This document shows, one piece after another, positions 52,294 through 61,952 of a stretch of DNA of 64,000 nt. The notes under the pieces are model-generated. The model was not told the DNA's origin. It saw only the letters and a program-made list of their open reading frames with translations, and made no database searches. How positions within the stretch are numbered: position 1 is the first letter of the stretch; each line of letters starts with the position of its first letter. Source of the DNA: Pedobacter kyungheensis (GTDB lineage: Bacteria; Bacteroidota; Bacteroidia; Sphingobacteriales; Sphingobacteriaceae); assembly GCF_000812965.1 (NCBI RefSeq), contig NZ_JSYN01000016.1, forward strand, positions 62,001 to 126,000, written 5' to 3'. The translations under genes and the position numbers were made by a program.

Positions 52294-52349
52294 CTGGTTA
52301 ATTGTTTAAACTAGTTAACTGAGGACTGTAAACCGCCAACTGTGTACTT
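52289..52349. repeat. Composite short-period array after meaB
   Basis: Units of about 8 nt (GTTAAYTG type, 52289-52320) run into five phased 7-nt units of NNAACTG type (52315-52349, two of them well diverged). The octamer part is nearly identical to 4393-4425 (both contain GGTTAATTGTTTAAA). Confidence 0.7.
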
Positions 52350-52357
52350 AAACCCAG

Positions 52358-53647
52358 CTAGCTATTCATAATATCTTCAATCTCCTCTGCAGCTAATGGA
52401 ATATCGGCCATTAAATCTACATTGCCATTGGCAGTAATGAGGATGTTGTTTTCTAAACGTATGCCTAAGCCTTCTTCAGGAATATAAATGCCTGGTTCTA
52501 CCGTTAATATATTGCCCGTTGCAAATGGTGTGTATCTGCCTGCAAAATCGTGTACATCGATGCCCAAATGATGAGAAGTGCCATGCATAAAGTATTTTTT
52601 GTATGCAGGCCATGCAGGATTTTGATTTTTTACTTCTTCAGTAGTGATTAAACCCAGTTTAATCAGTTGTTCTGTCATCACTTCTCCAACCTGTTCGTGG
52701 TAAGTATTCCACAAAACACCTTCACCAATTAATTTAATCGATTCTTTCATTACATGGTGTACGGCATTGTAAACCTCTTTTTGTCTGGGCGTAAATCTTC
52801 CGTTTACCGGAATTGAACGGCTCATATCGGCGTTATAATTTGCATATTCTGCACCAAAATCAAAAAGAATTACATCGCCATCTTTGCAAGTCTGGTTATT
52901 ATCGTTATAATGAAGGATATTGGCATTATGGCCAGAGGCGATAATCGGTGAATAGGCATGGCCTGTGCCGCCCTGGCGAATAAATTCATGAATAATTTCA
53001 GCTTCAATTTCATATTCCTTAACACCAGGTTTGGTAAACTTCAATACCCTTATAAAGGCATCGCGGGTTATGGCACATGCTTTTTTTGTCAATTCAATCT
53101 CTACATCAGATTTTGCCGCCCTTAAGCCCCTCATAATTGGCGCCGAACGCTCAAAATGATGCAATGGATATTTTGATTTTATTTTTTCGATGAAACGCAA
53201 ATCGCGGTAGGGCACCTCAGGCGAATAGCGATCGTTTTCATTGGTGTTTAAATAAATGTGATCGGCATAGTTAACAATACTGTGTAAAATGTTGTCAAAA
53301 TCCTCAAGCCAGTAAATCGCCTCAATGCCCGATGCAGCTTTAGCCTGCTCTTTGGTGTACTTGTATCCTTCCCAAACTTTAATGTAATCGTTGGTCTGTC
53401 TTAAAAACAGGACTTCCCTGTACAAAGGATTAGGACAATCGGGATATAACAGCAGTATGGTTTGCTCCTGATCAATTCCTGATAAATAAAATAAATCAGG
53501 ATTTTGCTTAAAAACAAAGTTTTGATCACCACTTCTTGGGAATTCATCACTGGCGTTGAATATGGCTAACGAGTTGTTTTTTAGTTGTTTACTGAATTTT
53601 TTTCTATTTAAGATAAATAACGACTGATCGATGGTTGGATATTTCAT
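52358..53647 (-). CDS. pepP: Xaa-Pro aminopeptidase (M24B family)
   Basis: A 429-residue metallopeptidase that removes residues ahead of proline. An N-terminal AMP_N-like domain (1-150) is followed by the pita-bread domain. Metal ligands are visible: Asp in LFDFGAEYANYNADMSR (two Asp), His in HGTSHHLGIDVHD, Glu in TVEPGIY and Glu in GIRLENN. All five ligand positions are kept. A -7 box TACATTTG at 53677-53684 gives a leader of about 24 bases. Confidence 0.93.
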   Translation of the reverse strand: MKYPTIDQSLFILNRKKFSKQLKNNSLAIFNASDEFPRSGDQNFVFKQNPDLFYLSGIDQEQTILLLYPDCPNPLYREVLFLRQTNDYIKVWEGYKYTKEQAKAASGIEAIYWLEDFDNILHSIVNYADHIYLNTNENDRYSPEVPYRDLRFIEKIKSKYPLHHFERSAPIMRGLRAAKSDVEIELTKKACAITRDAFIRVLKFTKPGVKEYEIEAEIIHEFIRQGGTGHAYSPIIASGHNANILHYNDNNQTCKDGDVILFDFGAEYANYNADMSRSIPVNGRFTPRQKEVYNAVHHVMKESIKLIGEGVLWNTYHEQVGEVMTEQLIKLGLITTEEVKNQNPAWPAYKKYFMHGTSHHLGIDVHDFAGRYTPFATGNILTVEPGIYIPEEGLGIRLENNILITANGNVDLMADIPLAAEEIEDIMNS

Positions 53648-53676
53648 AGAAATGGTATTTTTATACTGTAAATGGC

Positions 53677-53684
53677 CAAATGTA
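53677..53684 (-). promoter_or_regulatory. -7 box for pepP
   Basis: TACATTTG on the minus strand, about 30 bases before the start. The -33 element is not clear. Confidence 0.45.
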
Positions 53685-53732
53685 AGAAAATGATCATTGA
53701 CTGTGAAGTTTGGAACGGAGTTTGTATAAAAG

Positions 53733-53762
53733 TTTGAAAATTTAAAATTTTGTTTAATTTTG
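53733..53762 (+). promoter_or_regulatory. Consensus promoter of the OmpA-family gene
   Basis: TTTG (53733-53736) and TAATTTTG (53755-53762) with 18-base spacing. The leader is about 50 bases. Strong codon bias in the gene fits high expression. Confidence 0.65.
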
Positions 53763-53818
53763 CGATTACTAAAAAATTAATCAATTAAATTGTTTAACCC
53801 TTAAAAAAGAAAAAGATT

Positions 53819-55162
53819 ATGAATTATTCTACTTTAAAGAAAAGTGTTGCGCTTTCTTTAGTGGCATTAACAGGAGTTGCTTCTCTTGCTGTCGCTCAGG
53901 ATGCTCCTGCAACCTCTTCTGCTGTCAAGGTATTTGGCGGTAGAGGTCAGTACAGAACTTGGTCTATCGGTGTACATGGTGGTGTTTTAATGCCAGTTGT
54001 AGCTATCGGTGGTTCAAACGACTTCAACAAATGGGATGCTAACTTAGGTTACGGTTTAAACATCCGTAAACAATTAGGTCACTCTTTCGGTTTAGAATTA
54101 AACGGAACTCGTGGTAAACTTTCTGGTAACAACGATGGTCTTAGCAACCCTGCTATCAAAGAATTCGAAACTCAATTACAATATGCTGTAGATTTACGCG
54201 GTGTTGTGAACTTGGGTTCTATCGATTTCTTACGTCGTGAAAACTCTGTAGGTTTCTTCTTAACAGCTGGTGCTGGTATGATGGCTTATGCTCCAAAAGT
54301 AACTACTTCTACAGGCGTAATTGACTGGAAAGGTAAAGCTGTTGGTCCTGCTGATGACAGACACGATGCTAAAGACTATGTAAAAGGTTTCTATATTCCA
54401 GTTGGTGCTGGTGTTAAATTCAAAGTTTCTGAGCGTGTTAACTTTAACTTAGGTTACACTATGAACTTTGTTGATGCTGATAACTTAGACGGAGTTTATG
54501 CTAAAGGCCAAACTAAAGATAAATTCTCTTACGGTTATGCTGGTTTAGAATTCTCTTTAGGTTCTTCTGCTAAACCTACTTTAGAATGGACTAACCCATT
54601 AGCTACTATGTACGATGAGTTAAAAGATCCAACTTTACGTCAAGAAGTTGAAGCATTGAAAAACCGTGTTTCTGCTGTTGAGAAATCTGTTGAAGATTTG
54701 AAAAAAGATTCTGATGGTGACGGTGTTGCTGATCAGTTCGATAAATGCCCAGGTACTCCTGCTGGTACTGCTGTTGATGGTTCAGGTTGTCCGCTTCCAA
54801 AACCAGCTCCAGTTGAAACTCCAGTTTCAAATGTAACTGGCTTCGAGAAAATCGGTTTCGATTTCAACTCTTCAGTTTTAAAAACTGAGTCTTACCCTAC
54901 TTTAGATAAATTATCTTCAACTTTACGTGAAAACGGTGGTAAAGTAACTGTAAACGGTTACGCTTCTAGCGAAGGTACTGCTGCATATAACTTGAAGTTA
55001 TCTAAAGACAGAGCTAACTCTGTTAAAACTTACTTAGTAAACTCTGGCGTTAACGCTAGTCAAGTTGCTACTAAAGGTTATGGCGAAGCTAACCCAATTG
55101 CTTCTAACGATACTGAAGAAGGTCGTATCCAAAACCGTCGTGTTGAAACTGCTAGAAACTAG
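53819..55162 (+). CDS. OmpA-family outer-membrane protein
   Basis: A 447-residue protein. Signal peptide at 1-26 (ending VAQ). Residues about 40-250 form an OmpA/OprF-like beta-barrel. A short coiled-coil-like segment (about 265-298) is followed by a thrombospondin type-3-like calcium repeat DSDGDGVADQFDKCP (299-313). The C-terminal OmpA domain (about 335-447) binds peptidoglycan, with the usual NRRVE near the end. Codon use is strongly biased, unlike neighbours, indicating an abundant protein. The terminator is at 55184. Confidence 0.93.
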   Translation: MNYSTLKKSVALSLVALTGVASLAVAQDAPATSSAVKVFGGRGQYRTWSIGVHGGVLMPVVAIGGSNDFNKWDANLGYGLNIRKQLGHSFGLELNGTRGKLSGNNDGLSNPAIKEFETQLQYAVDLRGVVNLGSIDFLRRENSVGFFLTAGAGMMAYAPKVTTSTGVIDWKGKAVGPADDRHDAKDYVKGFYIPVGAGVKFKVSERVNFNLGYTMNFVDADNLDGVYAKGQTKDKFSYGYAGLEFSLGSSAKPTLEWTNPLATMYDELKDPTLRQEVEALKNRVSAVEKSVEDLKKDSDGDGVADQFDKCPGTPAGTAVDGSGCPLPKPAPVETPVSNVTGFEKIGFDFNSSVLKTESYPTLDKLSSTLRENGGKVTVNGYASSEGTAAYNLKLSKDRANSVKTYLVNSGVNASQVATKGYGEANPIASNDTEEGRIQNRRVETARN

Positions 55163-55183
55163 TATTTCAATATAAAAGATAAG

Positions 55184-55213
55184 AAAGTCCCGATGCAAAT
55201 CGGGACTTTTTTT
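55184..55213 (+). terminator. Terminator of the OmpA-family gene
   Basis: AAAGTCCCGAT / ATCGGGACTTT with a 4-base loop and a T-run. Confidence 0.88.
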
Positions 55214-55259
55214 ATGCCTTTTAGTTTCGCCTGTTAAGCTTTTTCGCTAAGTTTGTATT

Positions 55260-55397
55260 ATGTACTTCTTTCGAAAAAAGGATCCCAACAGGCCAACTAA
55301 TATCAATATCAGGATTATGCATTTCATCAATGCATTGGCCATATCTATTTTTCTCGCAGGCATCATTTACAAGCTGATTCAATGGCTTGCCAGGTAA
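55260..55397 (+). CDS. 45-residue membrane protein, DUF6728-like
   Basis: A small gene coding 45 residues: a basic head MYFFRKKDPNRPTNINIR, then the hydrophobic helix (about 24-40) and a short basic end WLAR. The KKDPNRPTN...RIMHFIN pattern resembles the small Bacteroidota membrane family DUF6728 (from memory, not confirmed). It lies 13 bases before ridA, so it is probably translated from the same message. A minus-strand frame over the same bases is a shadow. Confidence 0.7.
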   Translation: MYFFRKKDPNRPTNINIRIMHFINALAISIFLAGIIYKLIQWLAR

Positions 55398-55410
55398 TCT
55401 TAAAATTAAT

Positions 55411-55791
55411 ATGAAACAAATTATTAAAACCACTAATGCTCCAGCTCCAATTGGACCATATAGCCAGGCTGTACAAGCCGGAAATTTTTTATTCGTGTCT
55501 GGTCAGGTAGCAATTAATCCTGAAAACGGAGAGTTAAATATTGGCAATATCGAAGAAGAAACACATCAGGTAATGCGTAACCTTAAAGCGGTACTGCTTG
55601 AGGCCGGACTAACTTTCGATAATGTTGTAAAATCGACTATATTTTTAAGTGACATGGGAACTTTTGCACAGGTGAACGAAATTTATGGTCAATATTTTAG
55701 TGCTAATTTTCCTGCACGCGAAACCGTTCAGGTTTCTGTATTGCCTAAAAACGTAAATGTAGAAATTTCTGTGATTGCCATTGTAGGATAA
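55411..55791 (+). CDS. ridA: RidA family reactive imine/enamine deaminase
   Basis: A 126-residue trimeric protein that hydrolyses reactive enamine/imine intermediates from PLP enzymes. The motif APAPIGPYSQAV (about 9-20), FVSGQ and the C-terminal catalytic-site ARETVQVSVLPKNVNVEISVIA-type end (Arg near 106, Glu near 119) match the family. The start MKQII at 55411 is preferred to an in-frame TTG 24 bases upstream, which overlaps the small gene's end. Confidence 0.93.
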   Translation: MKQIIKTTNAPAPIGPYSQAVQAGNFLFVSGQVAINPENGELNIGNIEEETHQVMRNLKAVLLEAGLTFDNVVKSTIFLSDMGTFAQVNEIYGQYFSANFPARETVQVSVLPKNVNVEISVIAIVG

Positions 55792-55819
55792 TTCCGGCCT
55801 CTGGAAAATCATTTTTATT

Positions 55820-55855
55820 GCTGACATTGTTCCTTAAATGCGGAACAATGTCATG
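55820..55855. terminator. Hairpin after ridA
   Basis: GACATTGTTCC / GGAACAATGTC, 11-bp stem with an 8-base loop. No T-run follows, so termination is uncertain. Confidence 0.5.
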
Positions 55856-55856
55856 T

Positions 55857-55985
55857 CTATCCAAAGCATGATAGAAAAGTAGCGAATCTAATATCATTTT
55901 CTATCTCTAATTGTTGCAGATTATAATCCTTAAAACTAGGAAGGTTAATCGCTACCAGTTTTTGTTTATTTGCTTTTACTGCCAT
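55857..55985 (-). CDS. Possible 42-residue gene of unknown function
   Basis: An open frame of 42 codons starting MAVKANKQKLVAINL in the gap before recG, on the opposite strand. The first half is basic, the second acidic then hydrophobic. No homology is recognised and no promoter is clear. It might be a true small gene or the remnant of a larger one. It is the only open frame in this 255-base gap. Confidence 0.25.
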   Translation of the reverse strand: MAVKANKQKLVAINLPSFKDYNLQQLEIENDIRFATFLSCFG

Positions 55986-56046
55986 CGATCATTATTTTTA
56001 ATGCGCAATTGCTAAAAACGTAGTTTATCAGAAACACACATATTCG

Positions 56047-58149
56047 TTGAATTCGATCTTAGATACACCTGTTGAATTTATAAAGGGCGTAGGGCCTAGT
56101 CGTGCCGATGTTTTGAAAAAAGATCTTGGTCTTTTTACTTTTCAGGATATGCTGGCTCATTATCCCTTTCGTTATATCGATCGTACCCAGTATTTTAAGA
56201 TCAACCAGATCAATATCGATTCGCAGTATATTCAGATTATAGGGCGCGTTATTGGCAAAAAAGTAATCGGCGATAAAAGGGCAAAGCGGATTGTTGCTGT
56301 TTTTAAAGACGAAACGGGAATTATGGAACTGGTATGGTTTCAAAGTTTAAAATGGGTTGACGATAACATTAAGGTGGGTACTGCCTATGTGGCTTTTGGT
56401 AAGCCAACTTTTTTTAATGGCACTTTTAGCATTTCTCATCCGGAAATGGAATTGTACCAGAATAGACCTGTTGGAAGGGGAAATTTAACTTTGCAGCCTG
56501 TTTACAACTCCACCGAAAAGCTAAAAAAATTCAATCTCGATTCAAAAGGTATTCAGCGCTTAATTGCTGGCCTGCTCGATCAGGTAATTCAACAGGTGAC
56601 AGAAAATTTGCCAGCCTATATCATCGATAAATACCAGCTGCCTGATAAAAAAATGGCATTGCTGAATATTCATTTTCCCAAAAATCAAAAAGATTTAAGT
56701 GCTGCCGAAAGGCGGTTGAAATTTGAAGAGTTATTCTTTATTCAGCTTCAGCTTTTGCACAACAAGCAGCTGCGCCAGTTGAAGTTCAAAGGTGCAACTT
56801 TTGATAAGGTTGGCGACAAAGTGAATCGTTTTTACAAGGAGTTTTTGCCTTTCGAGCTTACCAATGCACAGAAGCGCGTGGTTAAAGAAATCAGGATTGA
56901 TACCCAGCGCGGTGTGCAGATGAACAGGCTTGTGCAAGGCGATGTAGGTAGTGGTAAAACCGCTGTGGCGCTCATGAGTATGCTGCTGGCCAATGATAAT
57001 GGCTACCAGGCTTGTATGATGGCTCCTACAGAGATTTTAGCCCGGCAGCATTATGCATCCATTACAGATTTAGTTACAGATGAACTGGTGAAGGTTGCTA
57101 TCTTAACCGGAAATACCAAAAAGAAAGAACGTACCATTTTGCATGAACAATTGGAAAGTGGCGAAATCGATATATTAATTGGTACGCATGCCCTGATAGA
57201 AGACAAAGTTCAGTTCAAAAACCTGGGCCTAGTGGTTATTGATGAGCAACACCGTTTCGGAGTAGAGCAACGTGCTAAACTCTGGCGAAAAAATATTATC
57301 CCTCCGCATATTCTGGTGATGACAGCAACGCCAATTCCACGAACCCTGGCCATGACACTCTATGGCGATCTGGATGTTTCTATCATTGATGAATTACCTG
57401 CCGGAAGAAAGCCTATCGAAACCAGGCACCTGTTTGAAGGCCAGCGTTTAAGGATGTTTGGTTTTATGAAGCAGGAGATTGCCAAAGGCCGGCAGGTTTA
57501 TATTGTTTATCCGCTGATTAAGGAAAGTGAAAAACTAGATCTTTTGCATCTGGAGGCAGGAATAGAGCAATTGAGCTATCATTTTCCAAGGCCAGACTAT
57601 CAGATCAGTATTGTGCATGGTCAAATGGCCAATGCAGATAAACAGTTTGAGATGGAGCAGTTTATAGCCGGTAAAAGCCAGATTATGGTCGCCACTACTG
57701 TAATTGAGGTTGGGGTAAATGTACCCAACGCTTCGGTAATGGTGATCGAAAATTCAGAGCGGTTTGGCCTTTCGCAACTCCATCAGCTGCGGGGCAGGGT
57801 TGGGCGGGGTGCTGAACAGTCTTTCTGTATTTTAATGAGTGGCAATAAGCTAAGCAAAGAAGGAAAAGTTCGTTTAGAAACCATGGTGCGCACCAATAAC
57901 GGCTTCGAAATTTCAGAGATTGATTTGCAGCTTCGTGGCCCAGGCGATATTACCGGCACCCAGCAAAGTGGGGTTTTAGATCTGAAGCTCGCCGATTTAG
58001 CTAAAGATCAGGTTATTTTAGCTGAAGCGAGGAATACCGTGATTGCTTTATTCGAAGATGATCCGCAGCTGTCCAAACCAGAACACGCTATGCTAAAAGC
58101 ACATCTACAAAAACTCGAAAGGGGAATTTCTTTCGATAAAATCAGCTGA
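56047..58149 (+). CDS. recG: ATP-dependent DNA helicase RecG
   Basis: A 700-residue helicase that reverses stalled forks and branch-migrates junctions. An N-terminal wedge domain (OB-like, about 55-150) is followed by the motor. Walker A GDVGSGKTAVA is at about 298-308, the DEQH box (DEQHRFGVEQR) near 397, and motif VI QLRGRVGRG near 580. Translation starts with TTG at 56047; no ATG fits the family N-terminus. Length and motifs are normal. Confidence 0.95.
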   Translation: MNSILDTPVEFIKGVGPSRADVLKKDLGLFTFQDMLAHYPFRYIDRTQYFKINQINIDSQYIQIIGRVIGKKVIGDKRAKRIVAVFKDETGIMELVWFQSLKWVDDNIKVGTAYVAFGKPTFFNGTFSISHPEMELYQNRPVGRGNLTLQPVYNSTEKLKKFNLDSKGIQRLIAGLLDQVIQQVTENLPAYIIDKYQLPDKKMALLNIHFPKNQKDLSAAERRLKFEELFFIQLQLLHNKQLRQLKFKGATFDKVGDKVNRFYKEFLPFELTNAQKRVVKEIRIDTQRGVQMNRLVQGDVGSGKTAVALMSMLLANDNGYQACMMAPTEILARQHYASITDLVTDELVKVAILTGNTKKKERTILHEQLESGEIDILIGTHALIEDKVQFKNLGLVVIDEQHRFGVEQRAKLWRKNIIPPHILVMTATPIPRTLAMTLYGDLDVSIIDELPAGRKPIETRHLFEGQRLRMFGFMKQEIAKGRQVYIVYPLIKESEKLDLLHLEAGIEQLSYHFPRPDYQISIVHGQMANADKQFEMEQFIAGKSQIMVATTVIEVGVNVPNASVMVIENSERFGLSQLHQLRGRVGRGAEQSFCILMSGNKLSKEGKVRLETMVRTNNGFEISEIDLQLRGPGDITGTQQSGVLDLKLADLAKDQVILAEARNTVIALFEDDPQLSKPEHAMLKAHLQKLERGISFDKIS

Positions 58150-58651
58150 TTTTTCTGCAAGCTGATTATCCATGCATTTTTAAAGAAAATACTGCTGCCC
58201 GGGCATTCGAAAAAAAAGGACTTAGTGTATATTATACAAGAACTCTTGGCTTTGTATTTTTTAATCTACTTTGCGTAGTTTTATCCGTTTTTTTTACGAA
58301 TACACCCCTTATAATTATTAATTTACCCCGGCATTAAAATCATAATAGTTTTTATCTTGCAGTTAACCAAATATAAACTGTCATACTGACAAGTCCAGTT
58401 CAAGGACTGAAGAGTCGCAGTAGTTTTTAACTTCATAATATGGCTATATTGTTAATTTAAAGCAGTTAATAAGGGGGGTAAAAAATATTGATCAATCCGG
58501 ACAGCTGAGGTGGAATCTCTGAAGGTAATTCTTGTGTAAGCAGTTGTTTCAGTTGAGTATATTTTAATCATTCATTTTTAGACGTCTAATCATTACTTCT
58601 ATGTATTAAATAGTATTACAATCAGTATCTAACCAAAATAAATTGAAAACT
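58150..58651. other. 502-base gap before the SusC-like gene
   Basis: No gene is seen. A candidate promoter pairs TTG at 58246-58248 with TACTTTG at 58267-58273, weak because one base is missing from TAnnTTTG. The rest is AT-rich without repeats or hairpins of note. No regulator of the HTCS or ECF/anti-sigma type precedes the pair. Confidence 0.35.
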
Positions 58652-61600
58652 ATGAAAAAAAATCTATTGAAGACTTTTGCCAGAAGCAGCATGTTTCTTG
58701 TGTGCGGTAGTTGTCTTGTTTTTTCTCCACCTGCCAGTGCCTTTGTGCGCAAGAAAGAACCACTCTATCTTTACAAACTTCCCTTTCAGGATATTGTTGT
58801 AAAAGGTGAGGTTACAGACGCCAAAGGTCCAATACCCGGTGTAAGTGTTAAATTAAAGGGAGGAACGGCAAGTACTGTAACCGATGGTTCGGGTAAATTC
58901 AGCATCAAAGTACCTGAAGATGGTACGCTGGTTTTTACTTATGTGGGCTATGTAGATCAGGAAGTTGCAGTAAAAAACCAAACCAGCATTAAAGTACGTC
59001 TGGTAGAAAATAACCAGAACCTTTCAGAAGTGGTTGTTGTAGGATATGGAACACAAAAGAAAGCCGTTGTGTCGGGTGCAGTAGCTGCTGTTAAAGGTAC
59101 CGAATTGGCCAAATCTTCTTCTGTAAACTTAACTAACTCTTTGGCTGGTCGTTTGCCAGGGGTAACTGCATTACAGAGTAGTGGCGAGCCCGGATATGAT
59201 GGTTCTACTATTCGAATTCGCGGTATCAATTCATTAGGGAACAATAATGCCCTAATCGTAATCGATGGGATTCCAAACCGTGCCGGAGGTATGGAGCGCC
59301 TAAACCCGAACGATATTGAAAGTGTGTCGGTTTTAAAAGATGCTTCTGCTGCCATTTACGGTTCGCAGGCGGCAAATGGGGTTATCCTCATCACCACCAA
59401 ATTAGGTAAATCGGGTAAACCTCAATTCTCTTACGATTTTAGCTATGGTTTACAGCAGCCAACACGGATACCCAAAATGTCGAACTCGACCGAATATGCC
59501 GAAATATTAAATGAACTGAATATTTTTGGATCAGACCTGAGCCCTAATGAGTGGTCGGCAGCCTGGAACAGTTTTAAAACAAATGGAACCTATACTTCAA
59601 CAACGGGAAAGGTAATTAATGCCGCTTATAAACCTGATGAAATCAGAAAATTAGGCGATGGCTCAGACCCATTAAGATATCCGAATACTGATTGGTTTAA
59701 GACCGTTTTTCAAACCTGGTCGCCACAACAAAAGCATAACGTTCAGATTAACGGAGGAAGCGAAAATGTAAAATATCTGGCCTCACTTGGTTACCTTGAT
59801 CAGGATGGATATTACAAAAACTCAGCTACCGGCTATAAACAGTACGATTTGCGTTTTAATCTCGAAGCTAAATTAAGTAAATACATCACCACTACATTAG
59901 GGGTAAACGCCCGCGAAGAGGATCGTAATTTCCCAACTGTTGGTGCGGGGGATATTTTTAGGTTTTTAATGCGCGGCCGACCTACTGAAATAGCCATATG
60001 GCCTAATGGTTTACCCGGAAGGGATATTGAGTATGGTTATAATCCGGTTGTTTCTACTACTGATTTAACTGGCTATAATAAAGATATAAGGGATTATTTT
60101 CAAACTACGGGTAAGGTTGAAATTAAAATACCAGGTGTGGATGGATTAAAAGTTACCGGAACAGCAGCCATAGATAAATATTCGGGCAGACAAAAAAACT
60201 GGCAGCTACCATGGACGCTTTATGACTGGGATAAGAAAACCTTTGAGGCTGATGGAGTAACTCCAGTATTAACCGGTACAATACGATCGCAATATACCGA
60301 CCCAAGACTAAGGGAAACAGCTGGCGGACAGTTGGCGGTAAACTTAACCGGAATGATCAACTACGATAAAAAAATTGGCGATCATAATATTGGTTTAATG
60401 GCTGGGGTAACCCGCGAAAAAGTAGCGAACGATGGCTTCACGGCTTTTAGAAGATATTTCCTGTCATCAGCAATTGAAGAGTTACTGGCAGGGGATGAAA
60501 AGGAGCAATCGCTGGGTAACAATCCTGGAGACCCCAATAATTTATATAACAGGGCACGTTTAAGTTATTTCGGAAGGGCTGGCTATAACTATAAAGAAAA
60601 ATACCTTGCCGAATTTCTGTGGCGGGTAGATGGCTCCTATATTTTTCCTACGAACAGGCGTTTTGGGTTCTTTCCAGGTGTATCATTGGGCTGGCGCTTA
60701 TCAGAAGAAGATTTCTTTAAAAACAATGTCAGCTTTATCAATAACTTGAAAATCAGGGCGTCATACGGTCAGATGGGAGCTGAAGCCTATTTTGGCGATG
60801 CCTTACAAGAATATCAATATCTCAGTTTGATGAATTTCGGAAGCTATATCTTCAATGATCTCGTTACTAAATCCATCACAGAAGGTAAGGTGCCTAATTT
60901 GGATTTTGGATGGGAAGTAGCCAATAATACTAACGTTGGTTTAGATGCGTCATTCTTGAATAACAGGTTATCGTTAGAATTCGATTATTTCTATAATAAA
61001 CGTACCAATATCCTGATTAGCAGAGGTAGCTCGGTTCCGGAAAGCACTGGTATAACCGACCGTTTGCCGCCTGTTAACCTGGGCAAAGTAAACAATAAGG
61101 GTTTCGAGTTTAAATTAAGTTATAATGACAGGGTTGGCGATTTAAATTTTGGTGTAAGTGTTAATGGTGGTTATGCCAAGAACAAAATCATATTCTGGGA
61201 TGAAACTCCTGGAGCACCTGAATGGCAACGTTCTACCGGTAGGGTAACCAATTCTTGGTTGGTATACGATTATGATGGTGTTTTTAAAGATCAGGCAGAA
61301 ATTAACGCAAATACCTTAAATTATAGTGCCTTAACCAATAACCTGCGTCCTGGCGATATGAAATTTAAGGATATTAATGGTGATGGTAAAATTAATGCAG
61401 ATGATAAAATCCGTTTGGATAAAAATGGTACCCCAACTTTTACGGGAGGTGTAAATTTAAACCTTCAATATAAAGGATTCGATTTATCAGTGCTTATTCA
61501 AGGTGCTACGGGCGGTATGCAGATTGTAGGACTAACAGAATCAGGTGATATTGGTAACTTCCTGGAATGGTCGTATTTAAACCGCTGGAGCATTGATAAC

Positions 61601-61912
61601 CCAAGTTCGGTAAATCCGCGCTTATCAAACCGCGGCGCTACCTATTATACCGATAGCAACAATGCATTAAATAATACCTATTGGTTACGCAGTAACAACT
61701 ACATCAGACTTAAAAATGTTGAATTGGGCTATACATTACCAAATACGCTGGTAGAAAAAATCGGTCTAAATTCAGTACGGGTATATGCCAATGGCTTAAA
61801 CCTGTTCACGCTGGATAAAATCAAGGTTTGGGATCCTGAATCGACCAACTCAAGTGGTCAGTACTATCCACAGGCCCGTGTAATTAACATGGGTATTAAA
61901 GCCGCCTTTTAA
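58652..61912 (+). CDS. SusC/RagA-type TonB-linked outer-membrane transporter
   Basis: A 1086-residue receptor. After a signal peptide (about 1-35) comes a carboxypeptidase-like beta domain (about 53-128: VKGEVTDAKGPIPGVSV). The TonB-dependent plug follows (GTQKKAVVSGAVA, GLPGVTALQ-like and RIRGINSL, to YGSQAANGVILITTK near 245), then a full beta-barrel to the C-terminus. The ATG at 58652 is preferred to an in-frame TTG 9 bases upstream. Partner of the SusD-like lipoprotein downstream; the nutrient (glycan or peptide) is unknown. Confidence 0.94.
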   Translation: MKKNLLKTFARSSMFLVCGSCLVFSPPASAFVRKKEPLYLYKLPFQDIVVKGEVTDAKGPIPGVSVKLKGGTASTVTDGSGKFSIKVPEDGTLVFTYVGYVDQEVAVKNQTSIKVRLVENNQNLSEVVVVGYGTQKKAVVSGAVAAVKGTELAKSSSVNLTNSLAGRLPGVTALQSSGEPGYDGSTIRIRGINSLGNNNALIVIDGIPNRAGGMERLNPNDIESVSVLKDASAAIYGSQAANGVILITTKLGKSGKPQFSYDFSYGLQQPTRIPKMSNSTEYAEILNELNIFGSDLSPNEWSAAWNSFKTNGTYTSTTGKVINAAYKPDEIRKLGDGSDPLRYPNTDWFKTVFQTWSPQQKHNVQINGGSENVKYLASLGYLDQDGYYKNSATGYKQYDLRFNLEAKLSKYITTTLGVNAREEDRNFPTVGAGDIFRFLMRGRPTEIAIWPNGLPGRDIEYGYNPVVSTTDLTGYNKDIRDYFQTTGKVEIKIPGVDGLKVTGTAAIDKYSGRQKNWQLPWTLYDWDKKTFEADGVTPVLTGTIRSQYTDPRLRETAGGQLAVNLTGMINYDKKIGDHNIGLMAGVTREKVANDGFTAFRRYFLSSAIEELLAGDEKEQSLGNNPGDPNNLYNRARLSYFGRAGYNYKEKYLAEFLWRVDGSYIFPTNRRFGFFPGVSLGWRLSEEDFFKNNVSFINNLKIRASYGQMGAEAYFGDALQEYQYLSLMNFGSYIFNDLVTKSITEGKVPNLDFGWEVANNTNVGLDASFLNNRLSLEFDYFYNKRTNILISRGSSVPESTGITDRLPPVNLGKVNNKGFEFKLSYNDRVGDLNFGVSVNGGYAKNKIIFWDETPGAPEWQRSTGRVTNSWLVYDYDGVFKDQAEINANTLNYSALTNNLRPGDMKFKDINGDGKINADDKIRLDKNGTPTFTGGVNLNLQYKGFDLSVLIQGATGGMQIVGLTESGDIGNFLEWSYLNRWSIDNPSSVNPRLSNRGATYYTDSNNALNNTYWLRSNNYIRLKNVELGYTLPNTLVEKIGLNSVRVYANGLNLFTLDKIKVWDPESTNSSGQYYPQARVINMGIKAAF

Positions 61913-61952
61913 ATAAATGTATAGCTGTTTATCAATAACAACGAAAAAAGAG

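Noticed and set aside
4393..52349. CRISPR array as explanation for the short intergenic repeats
   Set aside because: Periods are 7-8 nt with no spacers, no cas genes and no conserved 24-40-nt repeats.
55221..55433. Minus-strand frame of 70 codons
   Set aside because: It is the antisense of the 45-codon membrane protein and the ridA start, both of which have better support.
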